Assembly (NCBI GenBank): GCA_942493055.1
Contig: OW818680.1
Location: 1,612,001 to 1,676,000, forward strand
DNA length: 64,000 bases
Source: CAIZQW01 sp942493055
GTDB taxonomy: Bacteria > Verrucomicrobiota > Kiritimatiellia > RFP12 > UBA1067
Direction of reading: 5' to 3'
The notes under the pieces were generated by a model. The model had not been told where the DNA came from and searched no databases. It worked only from the letters and a program-made list of their open reading frames with translations. A program made the translations under genes and the position numbers. Positions within the stretch are counted from its first letter, which is position 1, and each line of letters opens with the position of its first letter. Below are positions 57,659-64,000 of this stretch, one piece after another.

Positions 57659-59725
57659 ATGCGTCTATCTCACATTTTCTCACTTCCTGCCCTTCTTTTC
57701 TTATCAATCTCTCTCTCGGCCTTCGCAGCGGAACCCGTGCGTGTCTATGTCTCGCCGACTGGCGACGATAACAACCCAGGTACACGTGATAAACCCTTTG
57801 CAACGCTCGAACGGGCCAAGCAAGAAGCACGGAAACTGAAGCAGGCGGACGGAGCATCTGTTTCTGTTGCCCCCGGCGTCTATCGCATGGCGAAGACGCT
57901 GGCGTTAGGCAGGGAAGACTCGGGCGTTGTCTATTCAGGCGGCCCCGGGGTTATCCTGACAGGATCGAGAGAAGTTGCTGCATCCTCCTGGCTGCCCGCG
58001 ATGCAGTCCACAAACGCTCATCGTCTGAATCCCTCGGTCAACAGTAAGATCGTCGTGCTGGACCTCGTTAAAAACGGCTTCCAGAAGCCTGCAGCGCTTC
58101 GGCCCAATTTCGGGATGCCCTTTAACCAGCCCGAACTGTTTTGCAATGGCAAACGGATGACGCTTTCGCAATGGCCCAACCAGGGCTGGAGCACGATTGA
58201 AAAGATCATCAGCAGCGGCACTGTCCCTTCATCAGGCTCAGCATCGGATGCCAGCAAGCCCAAGGCCCAAGGGAACGAGGGCGGTGTCTTCACGTACAGC
58301 GGCGACCGGCCAGCCGCGTGGAATACAACGGAAGGCATCTGGCTTCAGGGCTTCTGGTGCTTCGACTGGATGGACGAGGTGATCCAGGTCGCATCAATCG
58401 ATCCGGGAAAAAAACAGATCACCTTGAAGACAGCCCATACCTACGGCGTGCGCAAGGGCAACCCCTCCCCGCGTCGCTGGCGCGCACTCAACCTGATTGA
58501 AGAGATCGACGAGCCCGGCGAATATGCGGTTGATGCCAAGTCCGCTATGCTCTACTTCTATCCGCCCTGCAAGCTGGAGGAGGCGCGCATCTCCCTGGCT
58601 GAGCACGCCCTGCCGCTTGTGAAGATCACCGCCGCGACAAACCTGACGCTTCAGGGATTCACGTTCGATGAGAGCCGTGCCAGCATGGTTATCGTCGAGA
58701 AGAGCGAACAGGTCATCATCCGGGACTGCATCTTCCGCAACGGCAACAGCATCGCGCTCGCCATTTCAGAGGGACGCGGCAATCAGGTGACAGGTTGCGA
58801 CATTTATAACATGGGCTCCGGCGGCATACGTCTGGAGGGCGGCGACCGCAAAACATTGACGCCGGCCGGACATCTGGCGGAGAACAATCACATCTGGAAT
58901 TTCTCCATGTACAAACCGACGTATGCAAGCGCCTTTCATCTGGGGGGTGTCGGAAACCGGATGGCCCATAATTTCGTTCACGACGCGCCACATCAGGCGA
59001 TTGCCATCAGCGGCAACAACCATGTCATCGAATACAACATCATCAGCAATGTCTGCAACTACGCGGATGATGCCGCGGCGTGCTACAAAGGCCGCAACCC
59101 CTCCTGCACCGGCAACATCATCCGCTATAACATCTGGCGTGACATCGGACGTCCCATGGGCCACGGTTCAGCAGCCATCTACTTTGATGACGGGGACAGC
59201 GGAGAGCTGGTTTACGGCAACATCTTCTATCGGGCAGGCGATAAGGGGAAGGGGACGTTCGGCTCTGTCTTCTCACACGGCGGATGCATGAACCGGGCCG
59301 ACAACAACATCTTTATCGAATGCACGCGGGCACTGGGGTCAAGTCCATGGAATCAGAAGCGCTGGACGGATTACATTGCCGCGCCCCTCTGGCAGACTCG
59401 GCTGAAGCAGGAGATCGATATTACAAAGCCCCCCTACACCACCACCTATCCGGCCCTGAAAAGCTTCATGGACCCCTGGCCGGATGAGATCCGTTACAAT
59501 TATTCGTCGAACAATGTCTTTGTCGCGTGCGGCGAAGTCGTGAAGAACCGCTGGGTGACCAACCAGACCGACTTCGTGACCGCTACGGATCCCGGCTTTG
59601 TCAACCTCGCCAAGGGGGATTTTCGGCTCAAAAAAGATTCCGCAGTCTTCACCTACAACCCGGGCTTCAAGCCGATCCCCGTCGAGCAAATCGGCCTCCT
59701 CCCCAACAGGCGCAGCCTCCAGTAG
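57659..59725 (+). CDS. secreted right-handed beta-helix protein, probable glycan-active enzyme
   Basis: 688 residues with signal peptide (MRLSHIFSLPALLFLSISLS). VYVSPTGDDNNPGTRDKPFA and TLERAKQEARKLK (about 28-60) are the start typical of secreted beta-helix enzymes of the GH141/PL type. Further down, runs of NHxxxN..I/V..N turns (ENNHIWNFSMYKPTYASAFH; GNNHVIEYNIISNVCNYADD; NIIRYNIWRDIGRPMGHG) form parallel beta-helix coils. GH141 enzymes include fucosidases, which would suit the nearby GH29 gene, but the assignment is inference. Confidence 0.75.
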   Translation: MRLSHIFSLPALLFLSISLSAFAAEPVRVYVSPTGDDNNPGTRDKPFATLERAKQEARKLKQADGASVSVAPGVYRMAKTLALGREDSGVVYSGGPGVILTGSREVAASSWLPAMQSTNAHRLNPSVNSKIVVLDLVKNGFQKPAALRPNFGMPFNQPELFCNGKRMTLSQWPNQGWSTIEKIISSGTVPSSGSASDASKPKAQGNEGGVFTYSGDRPAAWNTTEGIWLQGFWCFDWMDEVIQVASIDPGKKQITLKTAHTYGVRKGNPSPRRWRALNLIEEIDEPGEYAVDAKSAMLYFYPPCKLEEARISLAEHALPLVKITAATNLTLQGFTFDESRASMVIVEKSEQVIIRDCIFRNGNSIALAISEGRGNQVTGCDIYNMGSGGIRLEGGDRKTLTPAGHLAENNHIWNFSMYKPTYASAFHLGGVGNRMAHNFVHDAPHQAIAISGNNHVIEYNIISNVCNYADDAAACYKGRNPSCTGNIIRYNIWRDIGRPMGHGSAAIYFDDGDSGELVYGNIFYRAGDKGKGTFGSVFSHGGCMNRADNNIFIECTRALGSSPWNQKRWTDYIAAPLWQTRLKQEIDITKPPYTTTYPALKSFMDPWPDEIRYNYSSNNVFVACGEVVKNRWVTNQTDFVTATDPGFVNLAKGDFRLKKDSAVFTYNPGFKPIPVEQIGLLPNRRSLQ

Positions 59726-59838
59726 GGTTGTCTATAATTTGAAGAGTTTTTCAACTAATTAAACGAATTAAGCTAATTCAAATTCGTTCCATTCGTTTAA
59801 TTCGTTGATAACAAAATCTCAGGATTAGAGATTGTGTC

Positions 59839-59964
59839 TCAGCGGGTCGGTTCACCCATCGGATTAGGCAGTTGCCCCGTGCGAAGCAAGGTAGGGCGAG
59901 GCGTCTCACCGAGCCGCAGCGCGTAGGCGTCGATATCCCGCGCCTCCCGCGCGTGGCTGAGCAC
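59839..59964 (-). pseudogene. 41-codon open frame, probably a gene remnant
   Basis: Begins at a GTG sharing one base with the TAG of the upstream gene (TAGTG) and reads LSHAREARDIDAYALRLGET PRPTLLRTGQLPNPMGEPTR. The composition looks like true coding sequence for a C-terminus, but no start signal or N-terminal half is seen. It may be what remains of the chromosomal gene at the distal end of the cassette array. Origin unknown. Confidence 0.35.
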
Positions 59965-60566
59965 TATTTTGGCAGCATTTCGATCAGGAGCTTGCCTTTG
60001 TGATTGACCGCATCCGGATAATCCTTCCTGATTTCATCGAAAAGCGCCTTTGCCTCTTTTTCCTTCCCAGCCTCTTTGTAGTAATAAGCCAAATAGAATC
60101 GGGCATACGCACCGACCTGAACACCGCTGCCGTAGTAGCAATCTCCAAAATCCTTGATTGCCATACGCAGGTACTTTTCCTTTTCCTCGCCTGCGGACAT
60201 CTGTCCCATATACTGAACCGCACACCCCGTCCTGTTGGCCTTTGGATATTTTTCAATCAGGGTGGCCAATGTCTTTTTGGCTTCCGGACTTTTCAAGTCC
60301 TTGTTGGCGGTTTGATAGAGTCGTTCAATCTCGCGAAGCTGATCCTCACTGTACGTCTTCTTCTCCTCTTCGTACTTAGCTCTGATTCCAGCCTTAGGAT
60401 CTGTTGCCGGCGTGGTGTTTTGAGACTTTCCACTCTGTACCTGTCTCCGTAGCTCGGCGACCTCCCGCTTGAGCGACTCGTTTTCTTTTTTCAGGTCGGC
60501 CAGTTCATCAGCGTGCAAACATGAACTTGCCATCAGTGCCATTAAAACAAATGTCAGTGTTTTCAT
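59964..60566 (-). CDS. secreted coiled-coil/TPR-like protein, probable last cassette gene
   Basis: 200 residues. Signal peptide with a possible lipobox (LMALMASSC), a coiled coil about 20-45 (LADLKKENESLKREVAELRR), then helical repeats (LREIERLYQTANKDLK; YARFYLAYYYKEAGKEKEAK, TPR-like with Tyr/Ala pattern, LFDEIRKDYPDA). No function known. The ATG is 27 bases after the GTT of the attC-like site 60587-60642, as expected for a cassette gene. No attC-like site is found beyond its 3' end, so it may be the truncated distal member. Confidence 0.7.
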   Translation of the reverse strand: MKTLTFVLMALMASSCLHADELADLKKENESLKREVAELRRQVQSGKSQNTTPATDPKAGIRAKYEEEKKTYSEDQLREIERLYQTANKDLKSPEAKKTLATLIEKYPKANRTGCAVQYMGQMSAGEEKEKYLRMAIKDFGDCYYGSGVQVGAYARFYLAYYYKEAGKEKEAKALFDEIRKDYPDAVNHKGKLLIEMLPK

Positions 60567-60586
60567 TTTTCTCTCTTTCTTGTCTT

Positions 60587-60642
60587 GCCCAACGTTGCCC
60601 TCCAGTCACGGCGTAGCCGTTGCCTGCGAGGACTGGTTCGAA
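60587..60642 (-). other. attC-like site A
   Basis: On the minus strand: starts TTCGAACCAGTC, ends GGGCAACGTTGGGC (a canonical GTTRRRY box). Internal stems CCAGTC/GACTGG and ACGGC-TAC-GCCGT, with a one-sided bulge. It ends the brnTA cassette; BrnA stop is 8 bases before it. Confidence 0.7.
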
Positions 60643-60649
60643 ATCATCT

Positions 60650-60868
60650 CTATGATGCCCACGTGAGATTGAGCTTCACTTTGTTTGCAGCACAATCCCG
60701 CAGATAGAGATTAATCAGGTTTTGATAGGGCATGCCGATCTCGGTGGCAAGCTTCTTGAAATAAGCAACCGTCGCCTTATCGAGGCGCATGGTGATCGGT
60801 TGCTTTAAGGATTTTGTATAAGGGTTTTTCTCACCCTTCATTTTTTCAAAGTCATAATGGTCTCTCAT
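60650..60868 (-). CDS. brnA: BrnA-type antitoxin
   Basis: 72 residues from ATG 60868; an alternative GTG start 3 codons earlier would overlap brnT by 4 bases. KQPITMRLDKATVAYFKKLATEIGMPYQNLINLYL is a ribbon-helix-helix DNA-binding domain typical of BrnA (split: KQPITMRLDKATVAYFKKLA and TEIGMPYQNLINLYL). It follows the toxin gene, the characteristic reversed order of brnTA. Probably represses its promoter together with BrnT. Confidence 0.85.
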   Translation of the reverse strand: MRDHYDFEKMKGEKNPYTKSLKQPITMRLDKATVAYFKKLATEIGMPYQNLINLYLRDCAANKVKLNLTWAS

Positions 60869-60873
60869 GGCAA

Positions 60874-61164
60874 TCACCTTCCTCTCCAGTAGTCAGCTTC
60901 CTCACGTTTATCCGCTTTTCGCGCCGAAATGATGCGAATGACGCTATCAGAGGCACGGTAGCAGTGGCAGACGAGCACCACGCGAAGATGACAGCTAATG
61001 CCAAGCATCAGAAAACGATCCTCGTCTGCCGAATGGTCGGGGTCGAAGAACCGCAAGGCGTTCTCATCCAAGAAGACGGTTTGAGCCTCTTCAAAAGAGA
61101 CTTTGTGCTTCTTCCTGTTCTGCTGGCTCTTCGCTTCGTTCCACTCGAATCGTATTTCAGTCAT
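60874..61164 (-). CDS. brnT: BrnT-type ribonuclease toxin
   Basis: 96 residues from ATG 61164. RFEWNEAKSQQNRKKHKVSF (about 4-23) is the family start (FEWDxxKxxxNxxKHGVSFEEA), then LMLGISCHLRVVLVCHCYR and IRIISARKADKREEADYW end it. BrnT is a RelE-fold RNase that halts translation. It carries its own putative operator, as toxin-antitoxin cassettes normally do because they need constitutive expression inside an array. Confidence 0.9.
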   Translation of the reverse strand: MTEIRFEWNEAKSQQNRKKHKVSFEEAQTVFLDENALRFFDPDHSADEDRFLMLGISCHLRVVLVCHCYRASDSVIRIISARKADKREEADYWRGR

Positions 61165-61166
61165 AC

Positions 61167-61177
61167 GTACACTGTAC
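61167..61177. promoter_or_regulatory. putative BrnTA operator
   Basis: GTACA-C-TGTAC is a perfect 5-bp dyad two bases upstream of the brnT ATG. Suits autoregulation by BrnA; inferred. Confidence 0.4.
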
Positions 61178-61205
61178 TGATTATCTACTGAATGTGCAAC
61201 CGAAA

Positions 61206-61478
61206 TCACTTCTTTTTATCGATCATCTTTTCCATGAGTTCGATAATTCTGTCGTATTTCTGTTCCATTCTGTCCATGTGATCCTGCCAGCGTTGCTGTT
61301 GCGGTTTGTTTCTCTTTATGATGAATCTTGCGAGCGGGACGAGTATCACAAGGATCAGAACAATCGGGAATAAATCTCTGAAAATCTCTCCTCCCGCACT
61401 TCGTGTTTTTGCCTCCTGGGCAAAAACAAAAGCAGGTGTGAGTATCATTAAGAAGGGCAGTATAAATTTGTTAATCAT
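61206..61478 (-). CDS. small membrane protein with C-terminal coiled coil
   Basis: 90 residues from ATG 61478, with AAGGAAG 9 bases before. Signal peptide (MINKFILPFLMILTPAFVFA), one membrane helix about 34-54 (LFPIVLILVILVPLARFI) and a charged helical tail (MDRMEQKYDRIIELMEKMID). Unknown function. First gene of the 909-base cassette that also carries brnTA; its ATG is 24 bases from the cassette boundary. Confidence 0.68.
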   Translation of the reverse strand: MINKFILPFLMILTPAFVFAQEAKTRSAGGEIFRDLFPIVLILVILVPLARFIIKRNKPQQQRWQDHMDRMEQKYDRIIELMEKMIDKKK

Positions 61479-61495
61479 GATAATTTCTTCCTTTT

Positions 61496-61566
61496 CCCGA
61501 ACGTCAGCAGCCTCCAACCACCGGAGCCGAAGGCGTTCGGTGGTTGGGAGAGGTGCATGGTTCACT
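61496..61566 (-). other. attC-like site B
   Basis: On the minus strand: starts GTGAACCATGC, ends GCTGACGTTCGGG. Central perfect 10-bp stem CCAACCACCG/CGGTGGTTGG around a loop with its own GCC-TTC-GGC hairpin. Ends the 531-base cassette, whose own start GTTCAC is the reverse complement of this site's GTGAAC. Confidence 0.72.
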
Positions 61567-61571
61567 TCTTC

Positions 61572-62024
61572 TCATCGTAGGCTCAGACTAATTATGACCG
61601 AAAGTGTGTTTGAAACAAATGAATACATCAATGACCTGCGCCAAGAAGTATCAGTTCCCAAAGAAGCGAGGCAAATACGAATGCCAACCATTTCTGCCAG
61701 AAGGACTCCCACTTCGCCAAGAATAATGCTTTTTGAAAACTTTATTATCGGAAGCAAAACTAAGCTAAAACTTAGTATATTCATCACGAACAGCATACAT
61801 ATTGATTGAAGGCTCTTTTCAACATCGTGAAATATCTTAAATAGCGAGACTGTGACGATGACCTCTACTGTGAAACAGAGTGCAGCTGTGATTATGAAAC
61901 AAAAGCTCAGTATCTCTTTATCATATTCTCTAGGCGGCACTGGGTTTGCATTTGCACAAAGAGAAAATATACATATTGCCAGCAAAGGAATCCATCCAAG
62001 TGAGCTATTTCTGATTGTTTTCAT
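61572..62024 (-). CDS. four-helix membrane protein of unknown function (cassette gene)
   Basis: 150 residues from ATG 62024; the longer frame from 62045 would begin inside the attC-like site and is rejected. Signal or helix at about 9-26, then three further hydrophobic segments (LSFCFIITAALCFTVEVIVT; SICMLFVMNILSFSLVLLPI; VGVLLAEMVGIRICLASLG). AT-rich codon use unlike the flanking genes. The start is only 9 bases from the cassette boundary, so translation probably depends on readthrough or leaderless initiation. Confidence 0.68.
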   Translation of the reverse strand: MKTIRNSSLGWIPLLAICIFSLCANANPVPPREYDKEILSFCFIITAALCFTVEVIVTVSLFKIFHDVEKSLQSICMLFVMNILSFSLVLLPIIKFSKSIILGEVGVLLAEMVGIRICLASLGTDTSWRRSLMYSFVSNTLSVIISLSLR

Positions 62025-62026
62025 CT

Positions 62027-62088
62027 TGTGAACGTTGCCCACCATGCACGGCGCGGTAGCGCCGTTACATGGGTGGGCTTGTTGTCCC
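62027..62088 (-). other. attC-like site C
   Basis: On the minus strand: starts GGGACAACAAGCCCACC, ends GGTGGGCAACGTTCACA. Stems GCCCACC/GGTGGGC, CAT/ATG with one unpaired G, and ACGGCGC/GCGCCGT with a 4-base loop. The unpaired base is like the extrahelical bases of attC sites. The GGGACAAC start is the exact complement of the GTTGTCCC that opens the same cassette. Confidence 0.78.
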
Positions 62089-62092
62089 TAGT

Positions 62093-62884
62093 CTATTGTT
62101 TCATTTCAATCTGTTCTGTCCACTCGGACCAGACAAGAAAAGGCTTTGCAATTCCCAGATTTGCCAAGTGGCCTCCGAGTCCATCATCAATTTCGAGGCA
62201 GTGTTGAGGTCCGAAGGCAACGCTCAATGCGTTGGGAAGAGGGAAGCATTGGGCATGATATGCTCCATATTTCTCAAACAAAGAGGCATATGAGGGCCAT
62301 TCCCAGGGGCACTCCGCTCGCCAACGGATGGTCAGTTTCCCGTCCGCTGGCCTGCCTGGAGTGGCAGTGACTCGACCAAAATACAAGCCGACAAATGAAT
62401 CAAAGAACATCGGATCACCCATATAGAATACGTCTGACGAGTACAACGCCCTCAAGTTGTCCGGACTCTGGGCGTCCGCGATGATCTTCTTTCTGAGTAA
62501 TGCCATCTGATCTTGAACGGGGGTGCTGTTGACGAAGATACGCGGGGCAGTCTTCAAATCCTCTCCGGAACGTGACAGGTAACGCCCCATCATCTGGCTG
62601 GACTGTCGCAGAACGATAGTCAGGCGTCCACCTTTGGCGAAGCAGGAATAGAGATTCTTGAGGAATACCGTGTCTTGCTCGGTGAACGCTTCGCCCTTGA
62701 TCGCCTTCTCTTCCATCTGGTCTACACGCATCTGAAGTCTGCCAACGCCGATACCCGTGGCAAGCGTGAAGGCGATGGGCGTCTGGCGCCCAGGAAAGTA
62801 GATCAAGCAGCCAAGAATGACGACACCAAAAATTCCCAGCAGGATCTTGGTAAGCCGTTGCGTTTTCTTTCGTTTTTGCTTCAT
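62093..62884 (-). CDS. single-pass membrane protein of unknown function (cassette gene)
   Basis: 263 residues. Positively charged start MKQKRKKTQRLTK, membrane helix about 14-33, then an extracytoplasmic domain (GRLTIVLRQSSQMMGRYLSR; VFYMGDPMFFDSFVGLYFGR; ECPWEWPSYASLFEKYGAYH). No family recognised. ATG is 13 bases after the GTT of site D; the stop is 4 bases from site C. Confidence 0.68.
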   Translation of the reverse strand: MKQKRKKTQRLTKILLGIFGVVILGCLIYFPGRQTPIAFTLATGIGVGRLQMRVDQMEEKAIKGEAFTEQDTVFLKNLYSCFAKGGRLTIVLRQSSQMMGRYLSRSGEDLKTAPRIFVNSTPVQDQMALLRKKIIADAQSPDNLRALYSSDVFYMGDPMFFDSFVGLYFGRVTATPGRPADGKLTIRWRAECPWEWPSYASLFEKYGAYHAQCFPLPNALSVAFGPQHCLEIDDGLGGHLANLGIAKPFLVWSEWTEQIEMKQ

Positions 62885-62889
62885 ATCAG

Positions 62890-62952
62890 TGGGACAACGT
62901 CGGTGGTGAGGGACGGCGCGTTAGCGACGTTCCTCTCCACCACCTTGTTGTT
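62890..62952 (-). other. attC-like site D
   Basis: On the minus strand: starts AAACAACAAGGTGGTGG, ends CACCACCGACGTTGTCCC. Stem GGTGGTG/CACCACC plus an inner imperfect hairpin around CGCTAACGCG. It overlaps the last codons of the 122-residue cassette gene, whose stop lies within the site. Confidence 0.72.
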
Positions 62953-63289
62953 TGCTCCTTTTAGCTAGGTTTATCAAGAGCAGAAGCAACGCACCTGAAA
63001 CAAGTACGGTCCCAGCAAAGATAGCGGCCAGAGTGGCAAATTTTGCGCTCTCATGCCGCAGTCGTTTCGAGTAGAGAGTCAGCGTACGCACATCCTGACG
63101 CGACAGGGATACAAAACCCTCACTTGGACTTTGCTTGTCGAGGCTCTCCAGTGCTCTCGACTCTGCTTCTGGACCGACTACGAGGATATGTTTCGATGTG
63201 ATCGTGGGTGTAAGTGCTGCTATCAAAATTGGCACTATTAAGAGTGCAATCGCTAGAAGTTTTATGAATTGCTGGTATTTGTTGTTCAT
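62921..63289 (-). CDS. two-helix membrane protein of unknown function (cassette gene)
   Basis: 122 residues. TM helices at about 9-28 and 85-108, a polar middle (VVGPEAESRALESLDKQSPS; SLSRQDVRTLTLYSKRLRHE), and a tail AKRSKQQGGGEERR that is encoded by attC-like site D itself. ATG is 15 bases from the GTT of site E. No family. Confidence 0.65.
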   Translation of the reverse strand: MNNKYQQFIKLLAIALLIVPILIAALTPTITSKHILVVGPEAESRALESLDKQSPSEGFVSLSRQDVRTLTLYSKRLRHESAKFATLAAIFAGTVLVSGALLLLLINLAKRSKQQGGGEERR

Positions 63290-63297
63290 GGCTTATT

Positions 63298-63357
63298 GCA
63301 CAACGGTTAGTGTTGAGGCGCGGCCTTTGGGCTGTCGCCGCGAGGAGATGGTTCGAA
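63298..63357 (-). other. attC-like site E
   Basis: On the minus strand: starts TTCGAACCATCTCC, ends CACTAACCGTTGTGC. The inner stem GCGGC/GCCGC is short and the arms pair less well than in B-D. Supported mainly by position, by the GAACCA start shared with A and B, and by the 5-base match of GTTGT to the AAC AAC start of site D. Confidence 0.5.
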
Positions 63358-64000
63358 GATCTTCTTGAATCCCATCTTGCACTGCGAGCAGAGCGTCCCT
63401 TGCTTTGCATCGTGCTCGGATAGAGAGTTCGGATAGGCACGGGCGCAAGTTGGATCCGAGCATCTCTCCAGGCCGTATATGTGCCCTATCGATGAGAGGC
63501 ATTGCATTAGGGTTCTCTTGAGAAGTCGATCTTGGTTCGGTGTTTCGCCGGTGAAGTCAGCAGTAAAGCGACGATACGACATGACTCCGCCTTTGCTATT
63601 CGCCCACCCGAAAAGGAAGTTGTAGTCGTTCGCATAGATATCAGCGAATGTGACACCGAGATACGCGACATTTTTCCTGCGGTGAGGGTTCACGGCGCTA
63701 ATAAGAACATCAAGCAACTGATCAGCATTCCACTGCTGATCCTTGCCGCGTGACTGCTCGAGTGAGGCTTCGAATTCTGCAATTTCACGGGGGCCGGCAC
63801 TGCTCATCAGAGTCTTAAAGATCCCGAGAAGTTTGGCTTCGTCATCCAGATCCTTCTGGGTCATGTTCATATCTTTCAAAGCTTTTGTGATCGAGGGATC
63901 GTCCAAGTTTTCTTTGATCCTCCTTCGTATTTGATTCAGGATTAGCTTGCGACGGTCACGTTCAAAAGTGGGATATTTCACTTCTATCGTCTGGATGTAC
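63307..64000 (-). CDS. archaemetzincin-like protein with lost metal ligands, 5' partial
   Basis: The frame is open to the window edge; a GTG at 63981 is a possible start but upstream codons (YIQTIE) also read on. Central NVAYLGVTFADIYANDYNFL and FGWANSKGGVMSYRR match archaemetzincin (M54). The zinc motif HExxHxxGxxHC is changed to SSIGHIYGLERC: first His, catalytic Glu and third His are replaced by Ser, Ser and Arg, while the structural Cys pairs (CSDPTC, CSQC) stay. Proteolysis is therefore unlikely. The C-terminus overlaps attC-like site E, so it is a cassette gene. Confidence 0.7.
   Translation of the reverse strand, partial: YIQTIEVKYPTFERDRRKLILNQIRRRIKENLDDPSITKALKDMNMTQKDLDDEAKLLGIFKTLMSSAGPREIAEFEASLEQSRGKDQQWNADQLLDVLISAVNPHRRKNVAYLGVTFADIYANDYNFLFGWANSKGGVMSYRRFTADFTGETPNQDRLLKRTLMQCLSSIGHIYGLERCSDPTCARAYPNSLSEHDAKQGTLCSQCKMGFKKIFEPSPRGDSPKAAPQH

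Larger units (their letters stand above)
60587..63357 (-). mobile_element. integron gene-cassette array (visible part)
   Basis: Five attC-like sites at 60587-60642, 61496-61566, 62027-62088, 62890-62952 and 63298-63357 alternate with minus-strand genes whose starts are 9-27 bases after the GTT of the preceding site and whose stops are within 8 bases of, or inside, their own site. Cassette lengths from GTT to GTT are 909, 531, 864 and 407 bases. The start of the 864-base cassette (GTTGTCCC) is the exact reverse complement of the start of its own site (GGGACAAC); the 531-base one matches over 6 bases (GTTCAC/GTGAAC) and the others over 5. The proximal, integrase side should be at higher coordinates, outside the window. 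Confidence 0.8.

Noticed and set aside
60868..60877. GTG start for brnA overlapping brnT by 4 bases
   Set aside because: Possible, but the ATG three codons later matches family starts better and has GGAAGG at reasonable distance.

Overview
The window looks like the chromosome of a bacterium of the Planctomycetes-Verrucomicrobia-Chlamydiae group, most probably an anaerobic or facultative Kiritimatiellota/Verrucomicrobiota-type organism. This is inferred from family content: an autotransporter-associated beta-strand-repeat protein, a secreted fucosidase and beta-helix carbohydrate enzymes, formylglycine-generating-enzyme (SUMF1) domains fused to a kinase and to a c-type cytochrome, a respiratory ammonia-forming nitrite reductase, many small lipoproteins, and very abundant short intergenic repeats. 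No rRNA, tRNA or CRISPR array was found.

Layout. 0-12.5 kb is an accessory region: three toxin-antitoxin modules (vapBC, dinJ-yafQ, hipBA), an alginate-type O-acetylation pair with two secreted neighbours, gene fragments (DUF4177, macro domain, outer-membrane efflux C-terminus), one attC-like site and many copies of short repeats. 12-17.5 kb is a DevBCA/YbhGFSR-type exporter with TolC-like outer membrane factor and a CecR-type TetR regulator. 17.6-19.6 kb is nrfHA. 19.9-33 kb holds yqeY, cutC, two TRL-type small proteins, an AraC regulator, a 1231-residue dihaem protein fused to a SUMF1 domain, ybgC, an acetolactate-decarboxylase-like lipoprotein, efp, two paralogous lipoproteins and a Ser/Thr kinase-SUMF1 fusion. 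33-45 kb has a DUF1266/Sel1 protein, a ferredoxin-nitroreductase, an AAA/DUF4143 ATPase, an intact ISL3 insertion sequence with 8-bp target duplication, two unknown genes, a sugar-permease homologue with a very large insertion, an rRNA-type methyltransferase and thiG. 45-60 kb is a carbohydrate-degradation region: GH29 fucosidase, giant beta-strand-repeat protein, LuxR-type two-component system, a large secreted enzyme-like protein and a beta-helix enzyme.

The most interesting part is the right end (about 60.0-63.4 kb and onwards). It has the anatomy of an integron gene-cassette array: small mostly unknown minus-strand genes, each followed by a 56-71 bp imperfect hairpin that starts with AAC and ends with GTT. 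The first bases of a cassette are the reverse complement of the first bases of its own terminal site, as expected for attC sites. The array includes a brnTA module and a catalytically degraded archaemetzincin-like protein. No integrase is in the window; cassette polarity predicts it at higher coordinates. A related single site lies at 9225-9282 beside dinJ-yafQ. A second theme is a set of dispersed double-hairpin elements, two of which have complementary loops.
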